Positions 1 through 8,572 of a stretch of 64,000 nt of DNA are shown here, in pieces. Position numbers and translations under genes: made by a program. Below the pieces are notes generated by a model. It searched no databases and had not been told where the DNA came from. It saw only the letters and a list, made by a program, of their open reading frames with translations. Numbering within the stretch: position 1 is the stretch's first letter; each line of letters begins with the position of its first letter. The stretch lies in assembly GCA_021153325.1 (NCBI GenBank), contig JAGKTQ010000018.1, positions 5,876 to 69,875 of the forward strand. The letters run 5' to 3'. This stretch comes from Lachnospiraceae bacterium. GTDB taxonomy: Bacteria > Bacillota > Clostridia > Lachnospirales > Lachnospiraceae.

Positions 1-458
1 TTTCAACGGGAGCACAGTTTTTGCGTATCCTGCTTGTTTTATTTACAGTTGGTTTTGGAGTTCTTGGATTAATGGGATATATATTTCCTCTTTTTCTGGC
101 ATTAATTTTTGGATTTACAACATGGTTCGTCTACATGCATACAGACACAGAATACGAATATTTGTATTTGGATCATGAGATCAAAGTAGACAAGATTTTA
201 AATAAAAGCAAAAGAAAAAGAGTTGGAAGTTTTGATCTGGAGCGTATGGAAGTTTTTGCGCCGCTGAATTCTCATCATTTTGATAATTATAAAAACAGAC
301 AGGTGCAGGTCGTTGATTTTAGCAGCGGAAAAGCAAAAGAGCCGGAAGCAAGATATGCATTTTATTATGAGGGTGGACAGAAGGTAATTCTTGAGCCAAG
401 TGAAGCATTTATAAAAGCAGTTCAAAATGTTGCACCAAGAAAAGTGTTTACAGATTAA
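1..458 (+). CDS. DUF6106-like small membrane protein (5' end outside window)
   Basis: The reading frame is open to the first base of the window with no stop upstream of the TTG at 21, so the true start probably lies outside and the gene is truncated here. The visible part begins with two hydrophobic segments (about the first 40 residues after the TTG), followed by a soluble, charged C-terminal part of about 100 residues. The composition and length resemble the DUF6106 proteins common in Lachnospiraceae, which have no established function. Two hairpins follow the stop codon, so it is probably the last gene of its transcript. The family assignment is from memory of similar proteins and is only moderately sure. 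Confidence 0.6.
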   Translation, partial: STGAQFLRILLVLFTVGFGVLGLMGYIFPLFLALIFGFTTWFVYMHTDTEYEYLYLDHEIKVDKILNKSKRKRVGSFDLERMEVFAPLNSHHFDNYKNRQVQVVDFSSGKAKEPEARYAFYYEGGQKVILEPSEAFIKAVQNVAPRKVFTD

Positions 459-487
459 TATTTAATAAAATTTAACCATTGACATCA

Positions 488-511
488 AAGTTTAACAATG
501 GTAAACTTTTT
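488..511 (+). terminator. Possible terminator after the DUF6106-like gene
   Basis: A 7-bp inverted repeat, AAGTTTA (488-494) and TAAACTT (502-508), is followed by a short T run. The stem is AT-rich and weak, and a better hairpin lies just downstream. Confidence 0.4.
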
Positions 512-523
512 CAAACGAGATTA

Positions 524-556
524 CTGCCAGTAAAATATACTGGCAGTGTTTTTTCT
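524..556 (+). terminator. Intrinsic terminator upstream of guaB
   Basis: CTGCCAG (524-530) pairs with CTGGCAG (540-546), followed by TGTTTTTTCT. The stem of 7 bp plus the U tract fits a Rho-independent terminator separating the DUF6106-like gene from guaB. Confidence 0.7.
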
Positions 557-645
557 AAATGCGCTTGCTGGCGCATCTTTTACAATACTTTAGCGAGGCA
601 GAGAAATCGTCATTCCTGCCAAAGAATTAATTAGGAGGAAAGAAA

Positions 646-2100
646 ATGGGACAGATTATTGGCGAAGGCATCACATTTGATGACGTACTGTTAGTACCAA
701 GTTATTCTCAGGTAATACCAAATCAGGTAGATTTAACTACATGGCTGACCAAAAAGATCAAACTTAACATTCCGATGATGAGTGCAGGAATGGATACAGT
801 TACCGAGTACAGAATGGCAATTGCTATGGCAAGACAGGGTGGTATCGGTATTATCCATAAAAATATGTCTATTGAAGCACAGGCAGAGGAAGTAGATAAG
901 GTAAAACGTTCAGAAAATGGTGTCATTACAGATCCTTTTTCCTTATCCCCAGATCATACACTTGCTGACGCAGATTCTTTAATGGCAAAATTTAGAATTT
1001 CTGGTGTACCAATTACAGAAGGAAAGAAATTGGTAGGTATTATTACAAATCGTGATCTCAAATTCGAGACAGACTACACAAAGAAAATTAAAGAATGCAT
1101 GACTTCTGAAGGATTAATTACAGCGCAGGAAGGCATTACAATAGAAGAAGCAAAAGAAATTTTAGGAAAAGCAAGAAAAGAAAAACTTCCAATTGTAGAT
1201 AAAGATTTTAACTTGAAAGGTCTTATCACAATTAAAGATATTGAAAAGACAATCAAATATCCACTTGCAGCCAAGGATGAGCAGGGTCGTCTTTTGTGTG
1301 GTGCTGCTGTTGGTATTACAGCAAACGTATTAGACCGTGTGGCAGCACTTGTGGATGCAAAGGTTGATGTTATCGTATTAGATTCCGCACATGGACATTC
1401 TGAAAATGTACTTCGTTGCGTAAGAATGATCAAAGAAAATTATCCGGATCTTCAGGTTATTGCAGGAAATGTTGCAACAGGTGAAGGCACAAAAGCCTTA
1501 ATCGAGGCAGGAGCAGATGCTGTAAAAGTTGGTATTGGTCCTGGTTCTATTTGTACAACTCGTGTTGTTGCTGGTATTGGTGTACCACAGATTTCTGCTA
1601 TTATGGATGCTTATGCAGTAGCAAAAGAATACGGTGTGCCAGTTATTGCAGATGGTGGTATTAAATATTCCGGTGATATGACTAAAGCAATCGCAGCAGG
1701 TGGTAATGTCTGCATGATGGGTAGCATCTTTGCAGGCTGTGATGAAAGTCCGGGAACTTTTGAATTATTCCAGGGAAGAAAATATAAAGTTTATCGTGGA
1801 ATGGGTTCTATTGCTGCTATGGAAAATGGAAGCAAAGACCGTTATTTCCAGTCTGATGCAAAGAAACTTGTACCAGAAGGTGTAGAAGGACGAGTTGCCT
1901 ATAAAGGAACTGTAGAAGATACGGTATTCCAGTTAATGGGCGGTTTACGTGCAGGTATGGGTTATTGTGGAACACAGACAATTGATGAGTTAAAACAGAA
2001 TGGACGCTTCGTAAAAATATCTGCGGCTTCCTTAAAAGAAAGTCACCCGCATGATATTCATATTACAAAAGAAGCACCAAACTATAGCGTAGATGAATAA
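646..2100 (+). CDS. guaB: Inosine-5'-monophosphate dehydrogenase
   Basis: Cytoplasmic enzyme that oxidises IMP to XMP with NAD+, the first committed step to GMP. At 484 residues it has the usual length. The protein starts with the conserved GEGITFDDVLLVP stretch. A CBS-domain pair occupies roughly residues 95-205 (ISGVPITEGKKLVGIITNRD, then KEKLPIVDKDFNLKGLI). The catalytic loop GPGSICTTR carries the active-site Cys, and the phosphate-binding GG(I)KYSGD and GMGSIAAM segments follow. A strong ribosome binding site (AGGAGGAAAG) lies just upstream of the ATG. It is flanked by terminators on both sides, so it is probably monocistronic. I saw no purine riboswitch in the leader. Confidence 0.97.
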   Translation: MGQIIGEGITFDDVLLVPSYSQVIPNQVDLTTWLTKKIKLNIPMMSAGMDTVTEYRMAIAMARQGGIGIIHKNMSIEAQAEEVDKVKRSENGVITDPFSLSPDHTLADADSLMAKFRISGVPITEGKKLVGIITNRDLKFETDYTKKIKECMTSEGLITAQEGITIEEAKEILGKARKEKLPIVDKDFNLKGLITIKDIEKTIKYPLAAKDEQGRLLCGAAVGITANVLDRVAALVDAKVDVIVLDSAHGHSENVLRCVRMIKENYPDLQVIAGNVATGEGTKALIEAGADAVKVGIGPGSICTTRVVAGIGVPQISAIMDAYAVAKEYGVPVIADGGIKYSGDMTKAIAAGGNVCMMGSIFAGCDESPGTFELFQGRKYKVYRGMGSIAAMENGSKDRYFQSDAKKLVPEGVEGRVAYKGTVEDTVFQLMGGLRAGMGYCGTQTIDELKQNGRFVKISAASLKESHPHDIHITKEAPNYSVDE

Positions 2101-2125
2101 AAAGTGATAAAATAAGTATATGATT

Positions 2126-2161
2126 AGGACGGTACAGTGATAAAGTAGTACCGTCCTTTTT
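2126..2161 (+). terminator. Intrinsic terminator of guaB
   Basis: A perfect 10-bp stem, AGGACGGTAC (2126-2135) with GTACCGTCCT (2148-2157), is followed by a T tract. It lies 26 bases after the guaB stop codon. Confidence 0.9.
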
Positions 2162-2196
2162 AGAATCCTTTTTTAAATTAAGGGGGAACGACACAA

Positions 2197-4839
2197 ATGA
2201 TTGATAACCATTTTTCAATGGAAGAAATTATCGATTCCGGACAGATTCAAAGATTGGCTGACCGGTTTTGTGTGGCAACGAATGTATTTGCTTACGCTGT
2301 GAATGAGGATGGAGAGCAGATTACCAGACTTTCCGGACAGAAAAGTGATACGGATAAAATGGCAGGCTATTTGGATAAAGAACAGGCTGCGGAGCTGGCT
2401 GAGAGAGTAAAAATAGGTTCTTTGGAAGAACAGGTTGTAGAACAGACTAAATATGGAAATATGATGGCGGCAGCCATTGCTATACATATAGAAAAAAGGC
2501 ATATTTTGACATGGATCATTTATGGTGTACTGGAGGAGCAGAAAGAAGAGATTGGCATTCCTTTTATACAAGACGTTACGGCGAAGATCACAGAACCTCT
2601 TTTTTATCATGTATTGGATTTGCTAAGAGACAGTAGTTATGCAGCGTTGGAAAATAAAATATCCATGGCGAACGCAAGAGCAGAAAGCGTAAGAAGCCGT
2701 AATTCCGAAAGTGAGGCAGAGCGTTCTTCAAAACGGATTGAAGCATCTGCCAAAATTGTACAGCTTTTGGATAGCGATGAAAAAATAGAAAAAGTAATTA
2801 CCGATGCGTTAAGGATCATTGGAGAACATTTGGAAGTCAGCAGCGCACAGTTTTATCAATTCCATAGGGAAAATAATACGATGGATGTCATTGCCCAGTG
2901 GCGACGAGAAGGAGTCATTCCTGTTTTTGATAAGACAAAAGGGATAAAAGCATTTTCTTTTTTTAATATGGACAAGCCACTGGTACTTTCAGCAGATTCT
3001 TTTGAAAGTACGGATGCGGGAGAACGCCTCTCAGAATGTGGTATGAAAGCACTGATTGTATTTCCGATTCAGGTACAGGGTGAAAAGGAAATGTATCTGG
3101 GTCTGATGGATAATAGTCCAACGAGAATGTGGCAGGTAGAAGATATTAAATTTATCGGCAATCTGTCTAAAATATTGCAAAGTATTATATACAGACATGT
3201 GCAGCAGAATGCACTGACGAAATCGTATGATGCCTTAGATGCTATTTTGGATAAAATGCATAGTGGTGTTTATATACGAGATGCAAAATCAAAAGAAGTA
3301 CTTTTTGCCAATAAAAATTTAAAAGAAGTATTTGCTACAGAGCTTTTTAAGGGAACATTGAATGAATTATTAGAGCAGAGTATGCCGGTACATCGTGCAA
3401 GCGATAATCTGGAGCTGTATTACAAAGAACTGGATCAGTGGTATGACCTTTTATATACTGAGACAGTTTGGACGGATGGAAGAGAAGCAGAGCTATTTTG
3501 CCTTTATGATATTACTGACCGTAAAATTTATCAGAGAAAAATGGAGCAACAGGCATACACAGATATGCTGACCGGTCTTTATAACAGAATGTGCTGTGAA
3601 AGAGATATGGCAAAGCATGTTGACAATGCAAAGAAAAAGAAGGAAACCGGGGCTGTTCTCTATTTGGATCTGGATGATTTCAAGCATATCAATGATGGTT
3701 TGGGACATCAATATGGTGACATTTTATTGAAGGCGATATCCAATAACTTAAAAGAGATTGATGGAGTCGGCAATAATTGTTATCGTGTAGGTGGAGACGA
3801 ATTTGTTATTATCATTACATCAGAAAATTATCCGAAGTTAAACAGCATTCTGACAGAAATCAAACGGATTTTCAGTAAGCCGTGGTATTTAAAAAATGCG
3901 GATTATTATTGTACTATGAGCATGGGAGTTGTTAAATATCCAGAGGATGGCGAGGGTGTACAGGATTTGATCGCAAAATCAGATATTGCCATGTATGAGG
4001 CAAAGAGAAGCGGAAAGAATCGTGTGGAAACTTTTAGTGAAGAGTTCAATATAAGCACGAATAAACGTCTGGATATGGAAAGAGGTATGCGGGCAGCGAC
4101 GGTAAATGGCTGTGAAGAATTTGAAGTGTATTTTCAGCCAATCATCGATATTCAAAAACCGGGAACACCGTGTACAGGAGCCGAGGCACTTCTTCGCTGG
4201 AACAGCTCCAAGATGGGATTGGTTGCACCGTCCGAATTTATTCCATTGGCAGAATATTTGGGACTCATTAATCCAATAGGGAATTATGCATTGAAAACAG
4301 CCTGCAGTGCCTGTAAGGCATGGAATGACAATGGTTACCCAGAATATAAGGTCAATGTGAATCTTTCTGTGATTCAGCTGCTGCAGCCAGATATTGTAGA
4401 CAGTGTGGCACAGACGATCACAGAAACAGGTATTGATCCTAAAAACCTGACTTTGGAAGTAACGGAGAGTCTTGCAATCAATGATATGAACCGTATGAAA
4501 GAAATACTGGGTAATATCAAAAAGCTTGGAGTCAGAATTGCGCTGGATGATTTCGGAACAGGATATTCTTCTTTAAATCACATAAGAGAGATTCCTTTTG
4601 ATGTGATCAAAGTAGACCAGAGCTTTGTGAAAGGACTGGCAGAGGATACCTATTCGCAGTCCTTCATAAAAATGGTCAGTGAGCTTGCAGATACGATTGG
4701 TGTTAGTATTTGTGTGGAAGGAATTGAAACTAAGGCGCAGTATAAAGTGTTAGAGGGCATGAAAGTGCGAATGGTACAAGGATATTATTTCGGACGTCCT
4801 ATGAAACAGGAGCTGTTTGAAGAAAAATACTGTCAATAA
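2197..4839 (+). CDS. PocR-GAF-GGDEF-EAL cyclic-di-GMP signalling protein
   Basis: A soluble 880-residue protein with no membrane segment. Residues about 1-145 resemble the PocR ligand-sensing domain, about 185-335 a GAF domain, and about 340-445 a degenerate PAS-like segment. GGDEF follows at about 450-610 (intact GGDEF at 532-536) and EAL at about 625-880. The EAL half keeps the residues expected of an active phosphodiesterase: EALLRW at 663, NVNLS, EVTES, DDFGTGYSSL, VDQSF, EGIET and QGYYFGRP. The GGDEF half also looks catalytic but lacks an RxxD inhibitory site. Net direction (cyclase or phosphodiesterase) cannot be read from sequence. A ribosome binding site (AAGGGGG) precedes the ATG. 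It lies between two terminators, so it is probably transcribed alone. Confidence 0.9.
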   Translation: MIDNHFSMEEIIDSGQIQRLADRFCVATNVFAYAVNEDGEQITRLSGQKSDTDKMAGYLDKEQAAELAERVKIGSLEEQVVEQTKYGNMMAAAIAIHIEKRHILTWIIYGVLEEQKEEIGIPFIQDVTAKITEPLFYHVLDLLRDSSYAALENKISMANARAESVRSRNSESEAERSSKRIEASAKIVQLLDSDEKIEKVITDALRIIGEHLEVSSAQFYQFHRENNTMDVIAQWRREGVIPVFDKTKGIKAFSFFNMDKPLVLSADSFESTDAGERLSECGMKALIVFPIQVQGEKEMYLGLMDNSPTRMWQVEDIKFIGNLSKILQSIIYRHVQQNALTKSYDALDAILDKMHSGVYIRDAKSKEVLFANKNLKEVFATELFKGTLNELLEQSMPVHRASDNLELYYKELDQWYDLLYTETVWTDGREAELFCLYDITDRKIYQRKMEQQAYTDMLTGLYNRMCCERDMAKHVDNAKKKKETGAVLYLDLDDFKHINDGLGHQYGDILLKAISNNLKEIDGVGNNCYRVGGDEFVIIITSENYPKLNSILTEIKRIFSKPWYLKNADYYCTMSMGVVKYPEDGEGVQDLIAKSDIAMYEAKRSGKNRVETFSEEFNISTNKRLDMERGMRAATVNGCEEFEVYFQPIIDIQKPGTPCTGAEALLRWNSSKMGLVAPSEFIPLAEYLGLINPIGNYALKTACSACKAWNDNGYPEYKVNVNLSVIQLLQPDIVDSVAQTITETGIDPKNLTLEVTESLAINDMNRMKEILGNIKKLGVRIALDDFGTGYSSLNHIREIPFDVIKVDQSFVKGLAEDTYSQSFIKMVSELADTIGVSICVEGIETKAQYKVLEGMKVRMVQGYYFGRPMKQELFEEKYCQ

Positions 4840-4851
4840 CAGCATTTTAGG

Positions 4852-4880
4852 TTGCAAAAAAATGCCAGATTGTGTAATAT
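4852..4880 (+). promoter_or_regulatory. Promoter of the ZTP riboswitch / purO operon
   Basis: A -35 box TTGCAA (4852-4857) and a -10 box TAATAT (4875-4880) are separated by exactly 17 bp. The predicted start, near 4887, falls just before the 5' strand of the riboswitch P1 stem at 4891. Confidence 0.65.
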
Positions 4881-4888
4881 GAAACAAG

Positions 4889-4977
4889 AGGTTGCATGAC
4901 TGGCGGAAAACAGCACTGGCTGTGTGGGTAGAAACCACGAGGGAATGTAACAGGAACGAATGCCGACCGCCTGGGCG
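4889..4977 (+). ncRNA. ZTP (pfl) riboswitch aptamer
   Basis: The leader matches the pfl/ZTP motif. P1 is GTTGCA (4891-4896) pairing with TGTAAC (4946-4951). The conserved ACTGGCGG block follows P1. P2 is closed by TGTGG and CCACGA. The signature CCGCCTGGGC is at 4967-4976. The pseudoknot pairs GGCGG (4902-4906) with CCGCC (4967-4971). ZTP riboswitches sense the Z nucleotides (ZMP/ZTP) that build up when 10-formyl-tetrahydrofolate is short. The downstream genes consume exactly this intermediate (AICAR = ZMP), which supports the call. Confidence 0.92.
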
Positions 4978-5016
4978 AACACTTATTTATAGTGCCCGTC
5001 CGGGCGGTTATTTTTT
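4966..5016 (+). terminator. Expression-platform terminator of the ZTP riboswitch
   Basis: An 18-position stem (4966-4983 with 4991-5008) with two mismatches and two G-U pairs is followed by a T tract ending at 5016. Its 5' strand is the conserved CCGCCTGGGC of the aptamer, so aptamer folding and terminator formation exclude each other. This predicts that ligand binding turns the operon on. The ribosome binding site AGGAGG starts at the next base, 5017. Confidence 0.88.
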
Positions 5017-5030
5017 AGGAGGAAATAAAA

Positions 5031-5744
5031 ATGAACATGTTATCACTGGAACAGGAACTGAAAAACAATGCTTATCCGGGAAGAGGAATCGTGATCGGAA
5101 AGACAGAAGACGGTACAAAAGCTGTTACTGCATATTTCATCATGGGAAGAAGCTCCAACAGTAGAAACCGTGTTTTTGTAGAAGAGGGACAGGGTATCCG
5201 TACAGAGGCTTTTGATCCTTCTAAGTTAGAAGACCCAAGCTTGATCATTTATGCACCAGTTAGAGTACTTGGCAATAAAACAATTGTTACAAACGGAGAC
5301 CAGACCGATACTATTTACGAAGGAATGGACAAACAGCTTACTTTTGAACAGTCTTTAAGAAGCCGTGAATTTGAACCGGACGGCCCAAACTACACACCTC
5401 GTATTTCTGGTGTTATGCATATTGAAGATGGCACATACAATTATGCAATGTCTATCTTAAAGAGCAACAATGGCGATCCATCTTCCTGCAATCGATATAC
5501 TTTTGCTTATGAAAATCCAAAAGCAGGTGAAGGACATTTCATTCATACCTATATGCATGACGGAAATCCGTTACCAAGTTTTGAAGGAGAACCAAAGTTA
5601 GTAGCCATTCCAAATGATATGGAAGAGTTCGCAAATATGCTGTGGGAAAGCTTAAATGAAGAAAATAAAGTATCTTTATTTGTAAGATTTATTGATATAG
5701 CAACCGGCGAATACGAAACAAAAATTATAAATAAAAATAAGTAA
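5031..5744 (+). CDS. purO: IMP cyclohydrolase, PurO-type
   Basis: Predicted to close the ring of FAICAR to give IMP, the last step of de novo purine synthesis. The 237-residue protein matches the IMP cyclohydrolase family first described as archaeal PurO (PF07826), not the N-terminal half of bacterial PurH. Recognisable stretches are YPGRGIVIG near the start, AYFIMGRSSNSRNRVF, and the C-terminal part ending in VSLFVRFIDIATGEYETKI. It starts 9 bases after a strong AGGAGG and is the first gene behind the ZTP riboswitch. The AICAR formyltransferase follows 43 bases later, so the two genes together replace bifunctional PurH. The gene symbol is by family resemblance. Confidence 0.88.
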   Translation: MNMLSLEQELKNNAYPGRGIVIGKTEDGTKAVTAYFIMGRSSNSRNRVFVEEGQGIRTEAFDPSKLEDPSLIIYAPVRVLGNKTIVTNGDQTDTIYEGMDKQLTFEQSLRSREFEPDGPNYTPRISGVMHIEDGTYNYAMSILKSNNGDPSSCNRYTFAYENPKAGEGHFIHTYMHDGNPLPSFEGEPKLVAIPNDMEEFANMLWESLNEENKVSLFVRFIDIATGEYETKIINKNK

Positions 5745-5787
5745 AATGCAAGAAATCTTGCAAAATTAGAATAAATGGAGGATAAAA

Positions 5788-6966
5788 ATGAACGAAATCG
5801 AATTAAAATATGGATGTAATCCAAATCAGAAACCTTCTCGTATTTTTATGGAAGATGGCAGTGACTTACCGGTTACGGTTTTAAACGGTAAACCAGGTTA
5901 TATTAACTTTTTGGATGCTTTTAACGGATGGCAGCTTGTAAAAGAATTAAAAGAAGCAACAGGACTTCCGGCAGCAACTTCCTTTAAACATGTTTCTCCA
6001 GCAGGCGCAGCAGTTGGACTTCCGCTTTCTGATACACTTGCAAAAATCTACTGGGTAGACGATTTGGGAGAGCTTTCTCCATTGGCATGTGCCTATGCAA
6101 GAGCAAGAGGTGCAGACAGAATGTCTTCTTTTGGTGATTTTATTGCATTATCGGATGTATGTGATGCCTGCACAGCAAAATTGATCAAAAGAGAAGTTTC
6201 TGACGGTGTGATCGCTCCTGGATATACAGAGGAAGCGTTGGAGCTTTTAAAGGCAAAGAAGAATGGAAATTATAACGTCATTCAGATTGATGAAAATTAT
6301 GTTCCAGCAGAATTGGAAAAGAAACAGGTCTATGGTATTACTTTTGAACAGGGAAGAAATGAACTGGATATCAATGGTGACCTTTTATCCAATATTGTTA
6401 CAGAAAATAAAGAGATTCCAGAAGCAGCACTGATCGATATGAAGATTTCTTTGATCACTTTAAAATATACACAGTCCAACTCTGTATGTTTCGTAAAAGA
6501 TGGTCAGGCAATCGGTATCGGTGCAGGACAGCAGTCTCGTGTTCACTGTACACGTTTGGCAGGACAGAAAGCAGACAACTGGTTTTTACGTCAGTCTCCA
6601 CAAGTACTTGGTCTGCAGTTCGTAGACGGACTTGGACGTGCAAACAGAGACAATGCAATTGATGTTTATATTGGAGAGGAATATATGGATGTACTGGCTG
6701 ATGGTGCATGGGAAGGAATCTTCAAAGTAAAACCTCCAGTATTCACAAGAGAAGAAAAGAGAGCATGGTTAGATAAAATGCAGGATGTAACTTTAGGTTC
6801 TGATGCATTCTTCCCATTTGCAGATAATATTGAAAGAGCACATAAGAGTGGTGTGAAATATATTGCACAGCCAGGTGGTTCTGTAAGGGATGACCTTGTA
6901 ATTGAATGCTGTAATAAATATGATATGGTAATGGCGTTTACGGGAATTCGTCTGTTCCATCATTAA
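5788..6966 (+). CDS. Standalone AICAR formyltransferase
   Basis: Transfers a formyl group from 10-formyl-tetrahydrofolate to AICAR to give FAICAR. The 392-residue protein corresponds only to the AICARFT part of PurH (PF01808); the N-terminal cyclohydrolase domain is absent and is supplied by the gene upstream. The start ELKYGCNPNQKPSRIF and the catalytic Lys-His motif SFKHVSPAGA (around residue 68) are visible, as are GIGAGQQSRVHCTRLA and the C-terminal IAQPGGSVRDD. A ribosome binding site (GGAGG) precedes the ATG. Its substrate is the nucleotide sensed by the upstream ZTP riboswitch. A perfect hairpin terminator follows. Confidence 0.94.
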   Translation: MNEIELKYGCNPNQKPSRIFMEDGSDLPVTVLNGKPGYINFLDAFNGWQLVKELKEATGLPAATSFKHVSPAGAAVGLPLSDTLAKIYWVDDLGELSPLACAYARARGADRMSSFGDFIALSDVCDACTAKLIKREVSDGVIAPGYTEEALELLKAKKNGNYNVIQIDENYVPAELEKKQVYGITFEQGRNELDINGDLLSNIVTENKEIPEAALIDMKISLITLKYTQSNSVCFVKDGQAIGIGAGQQSRVHCTRLAGQKADNWFLRQSPQVLGLQFVDGLGRANRDNAIDVYIGEEYMDVLADGAWEGIFKVKPPVFTREEKRAWLDKMQDVTLGSDAFFPFADNIERAHKSGVKYIAQPGGSVRDDLVIECCNKYDMVMAFTGIRLFHH

Positions 6967-6980
6967 TAAGGAAACTTTGG

Positions 6981-7010
6981 AAATCCCGCGCAGACTGCGC
7001 GGGATTTTGA
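6981..7010 (+). terminator. Terminator of the purO/AICARFT operon
   Basis: A perfect 12-bp GC-rich stem (6981-6992 with 6996-7007) with a 3-nt loop runs into TTTTGATTT. It ends the riboswitch-controlled operon. Confidence 0.85.
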
Positions 7011-7031
7011 TTTCAGTGATTGGAGGAATTC

Positions 7032-8552
7032 ATGAGATTAATTGATTTGGAAGCATATGATCCTATTACGATACAGTGTCATGATAATCCGGACGCGGAT
7101 TCGATCGGTGCTGGTTTTGGGTTGTATACTTATTTTAAAAGTAAGGGGAAAGAAGTAAATCTGATCTATAGTGGAAAAAACAGGATTCACAAGGCAAATT
7201 TAAGGCTGATGGTAGAAAAACTGGAAATTCCTATTACTTACATAAAACATGCCAAGCAGCCTGTGGAAGGACTGCTTATCACAGTGGACTGCCAGTATGG
7301 AGCTGGAAATGTGACACAGCTTCAGGCAGATAAAGTAGCGGTGATCGACCATCATCAGGTGGAAATTCAAAATCTGGAACTGCAGGAAATACGTTCTACA
7401 CTTGGCAGTTGTTCCACACTTGTATGGAGTATGATGAAGGAAGCAGATTATCCGGTAGAAGAAGACAGTATTTTAGGTACAGCTTTGTACTATGGATTGT
7501 ATTCCGACACGAATCAGTTCGCGGAAATCAGCAATCCGTTAGATAGGGACTTAAGAGACAGTATTACATATGATACAAATTTAATAAGATTATTCCGTAA
7601 TTCCAACCTGACACTAAAAGAATTAGAGTTAGCAGGAGTTGCGTTGATTCGATATATTTACAATAGTGACCATCATTATGCCATTATTAAGGCACAACCT
7701 TGTGATCCGAATATTCTTGGTATTATCAGTGATTTTCTCATACAGGTGGATGAAGTCTTCACATGTATCGTTTATAATGAAATTAATGACGGTTATAAAC
7801 TTTCTGTGCGTAGCTGTGTAAAAGAAGTCAATGCAAGTGAGCTTGCAGCTTATGTAACAGAAAAAATAGGCTCCGGTGGAGGGCATATTGAAAAAGCGGG
7901 TGGATTTATTAGTAAAAAACTTTATGAAGAATATTATCCAACACTGCACTCGGAAGCGTATTTCAGTGAAAAAATGAATGAGTATTTTGATAGCACACAG
8001 ATTATATATGCAGACGAATATGAAGTAGATATAACCGATATGGGTAAATATATTAATAAGAAGATTCCGGTAGGTTTTGTAAAGGCTGAAGAAGTACTTG
8101 CTATAGGAACACCAATTACGATCCGTACTTTGGATGGGGATGTGGATATGACGGTGGAACCGGATCTGTATATTATGATCGGTGTCAAAGGCGAGGTCTA
8201 TCCTATCCGAAAGGATAAGTTCGAACAGTCCTATCAAGTGTTGGATGCGCCATATGACATGCAGGCATTTGCCTTGAACAGTGAGTATGCGCCAACGATA
8301 AAGAATCGGTTGGATGGAAGTGTCCAGTCCTTAACGAATCATGCTGCGACCTGCATGCCGATAGAAAAAACAAGTATTTATGCCAAACCAATAGATTGTA
8401 TGGTGAAAGTATTTTCTACAGGAGATACGGATAAATATATGGTCGGAAAAGAGGGCGATTATCTGGCAGTACGTTGCGATGATATGCACGATATTTATAT
8501 TGTTGAGCAGGATGTATTTGGCATAGCCTATGAACGTTATGAGGATAAATAG
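7032..8552 (+). CDS. DHH/DHHA1 phosphoesterase (NrnA-like) with C-terminal extension
   Basis: I chose the ATG at 7032 because GGAGG (7022-7026) sits five bases before it; an upstream TTG at 7020 would place the ribosome binding site inside the gene. The 506-residue protein has a DHH domain (CHDNPDADSIG near residue 16, VIDHH near 105). A DHHA1 domain with GSGGGHIEKAGG lies near 285. The family includes oligoribonucleases, pAp phosphatases and cyclic-dinucleotide phosphodiesterases; substrate cannot be set here. Residues after about 330 form an extra domain of roughly 170 residues that I do not recognise and that NrnA lacks. The next gene begins 20 bases later, so co-transcription is possible. 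Confidence 0.85.
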   Translation: MRLIDLEAYDPITIQCHDNPDADSIGAGFGLYTYFKSKGKEVNLIYSGKNRIHKANLRLMVEKLEIPITYIKHAKQPVEGLLITVDCQYGAGNVTQLQADKVAVIDHHQVEIQNLELQEIRSTLGSCSTLVWSMMKEADYPVEEDSILGTALYYGLYSDTNQFAEISNPLDRDLRDSITYDTNLIRLFRNSNLTLKELELAGVALIRYIYNSDHHYAIIKAQPCDPNILGIISDFLIQVDEVFTCIVYNEINDGYKLSVRSCVKEVNASELAAYVTEKIGSGGGHIEKAGGFISKKLYEEYYPTLHSEAYFSEKMNEYFDSTQIIYADEYEVDITDMGKYINKKIPVGFVKAEEVLAIGTPITIRTLDGDVDMTVEPDLYIMIGVKGEVYPIRKDKFEQSYQVLDAPYDMQAFALNSEYAPTIKNRLDGSVQSLTNHAATCMPIEKTSIYAKPIDCMVKVFSTGDTDKYMVGKEGDYLAVRCDDMHDIYIVEQDVFGIAYERYEDK

Positions 8553-8572
8553 CAGAGAAGGAAGGATAATCT

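Noticed and set aside
458..645. Purine riboswitch in the guaB leader
   Set aside because: I found no three-way junction core or conserved pyrimidine-rich loops; only two terminator-like hairpins are present.
4892..5164. A 90-residue frame across the ZTP riboswitch and start of purO
   Set aside because: It overlaps a structured RNA and the real purO frame, and its product has no recognisable sequence.
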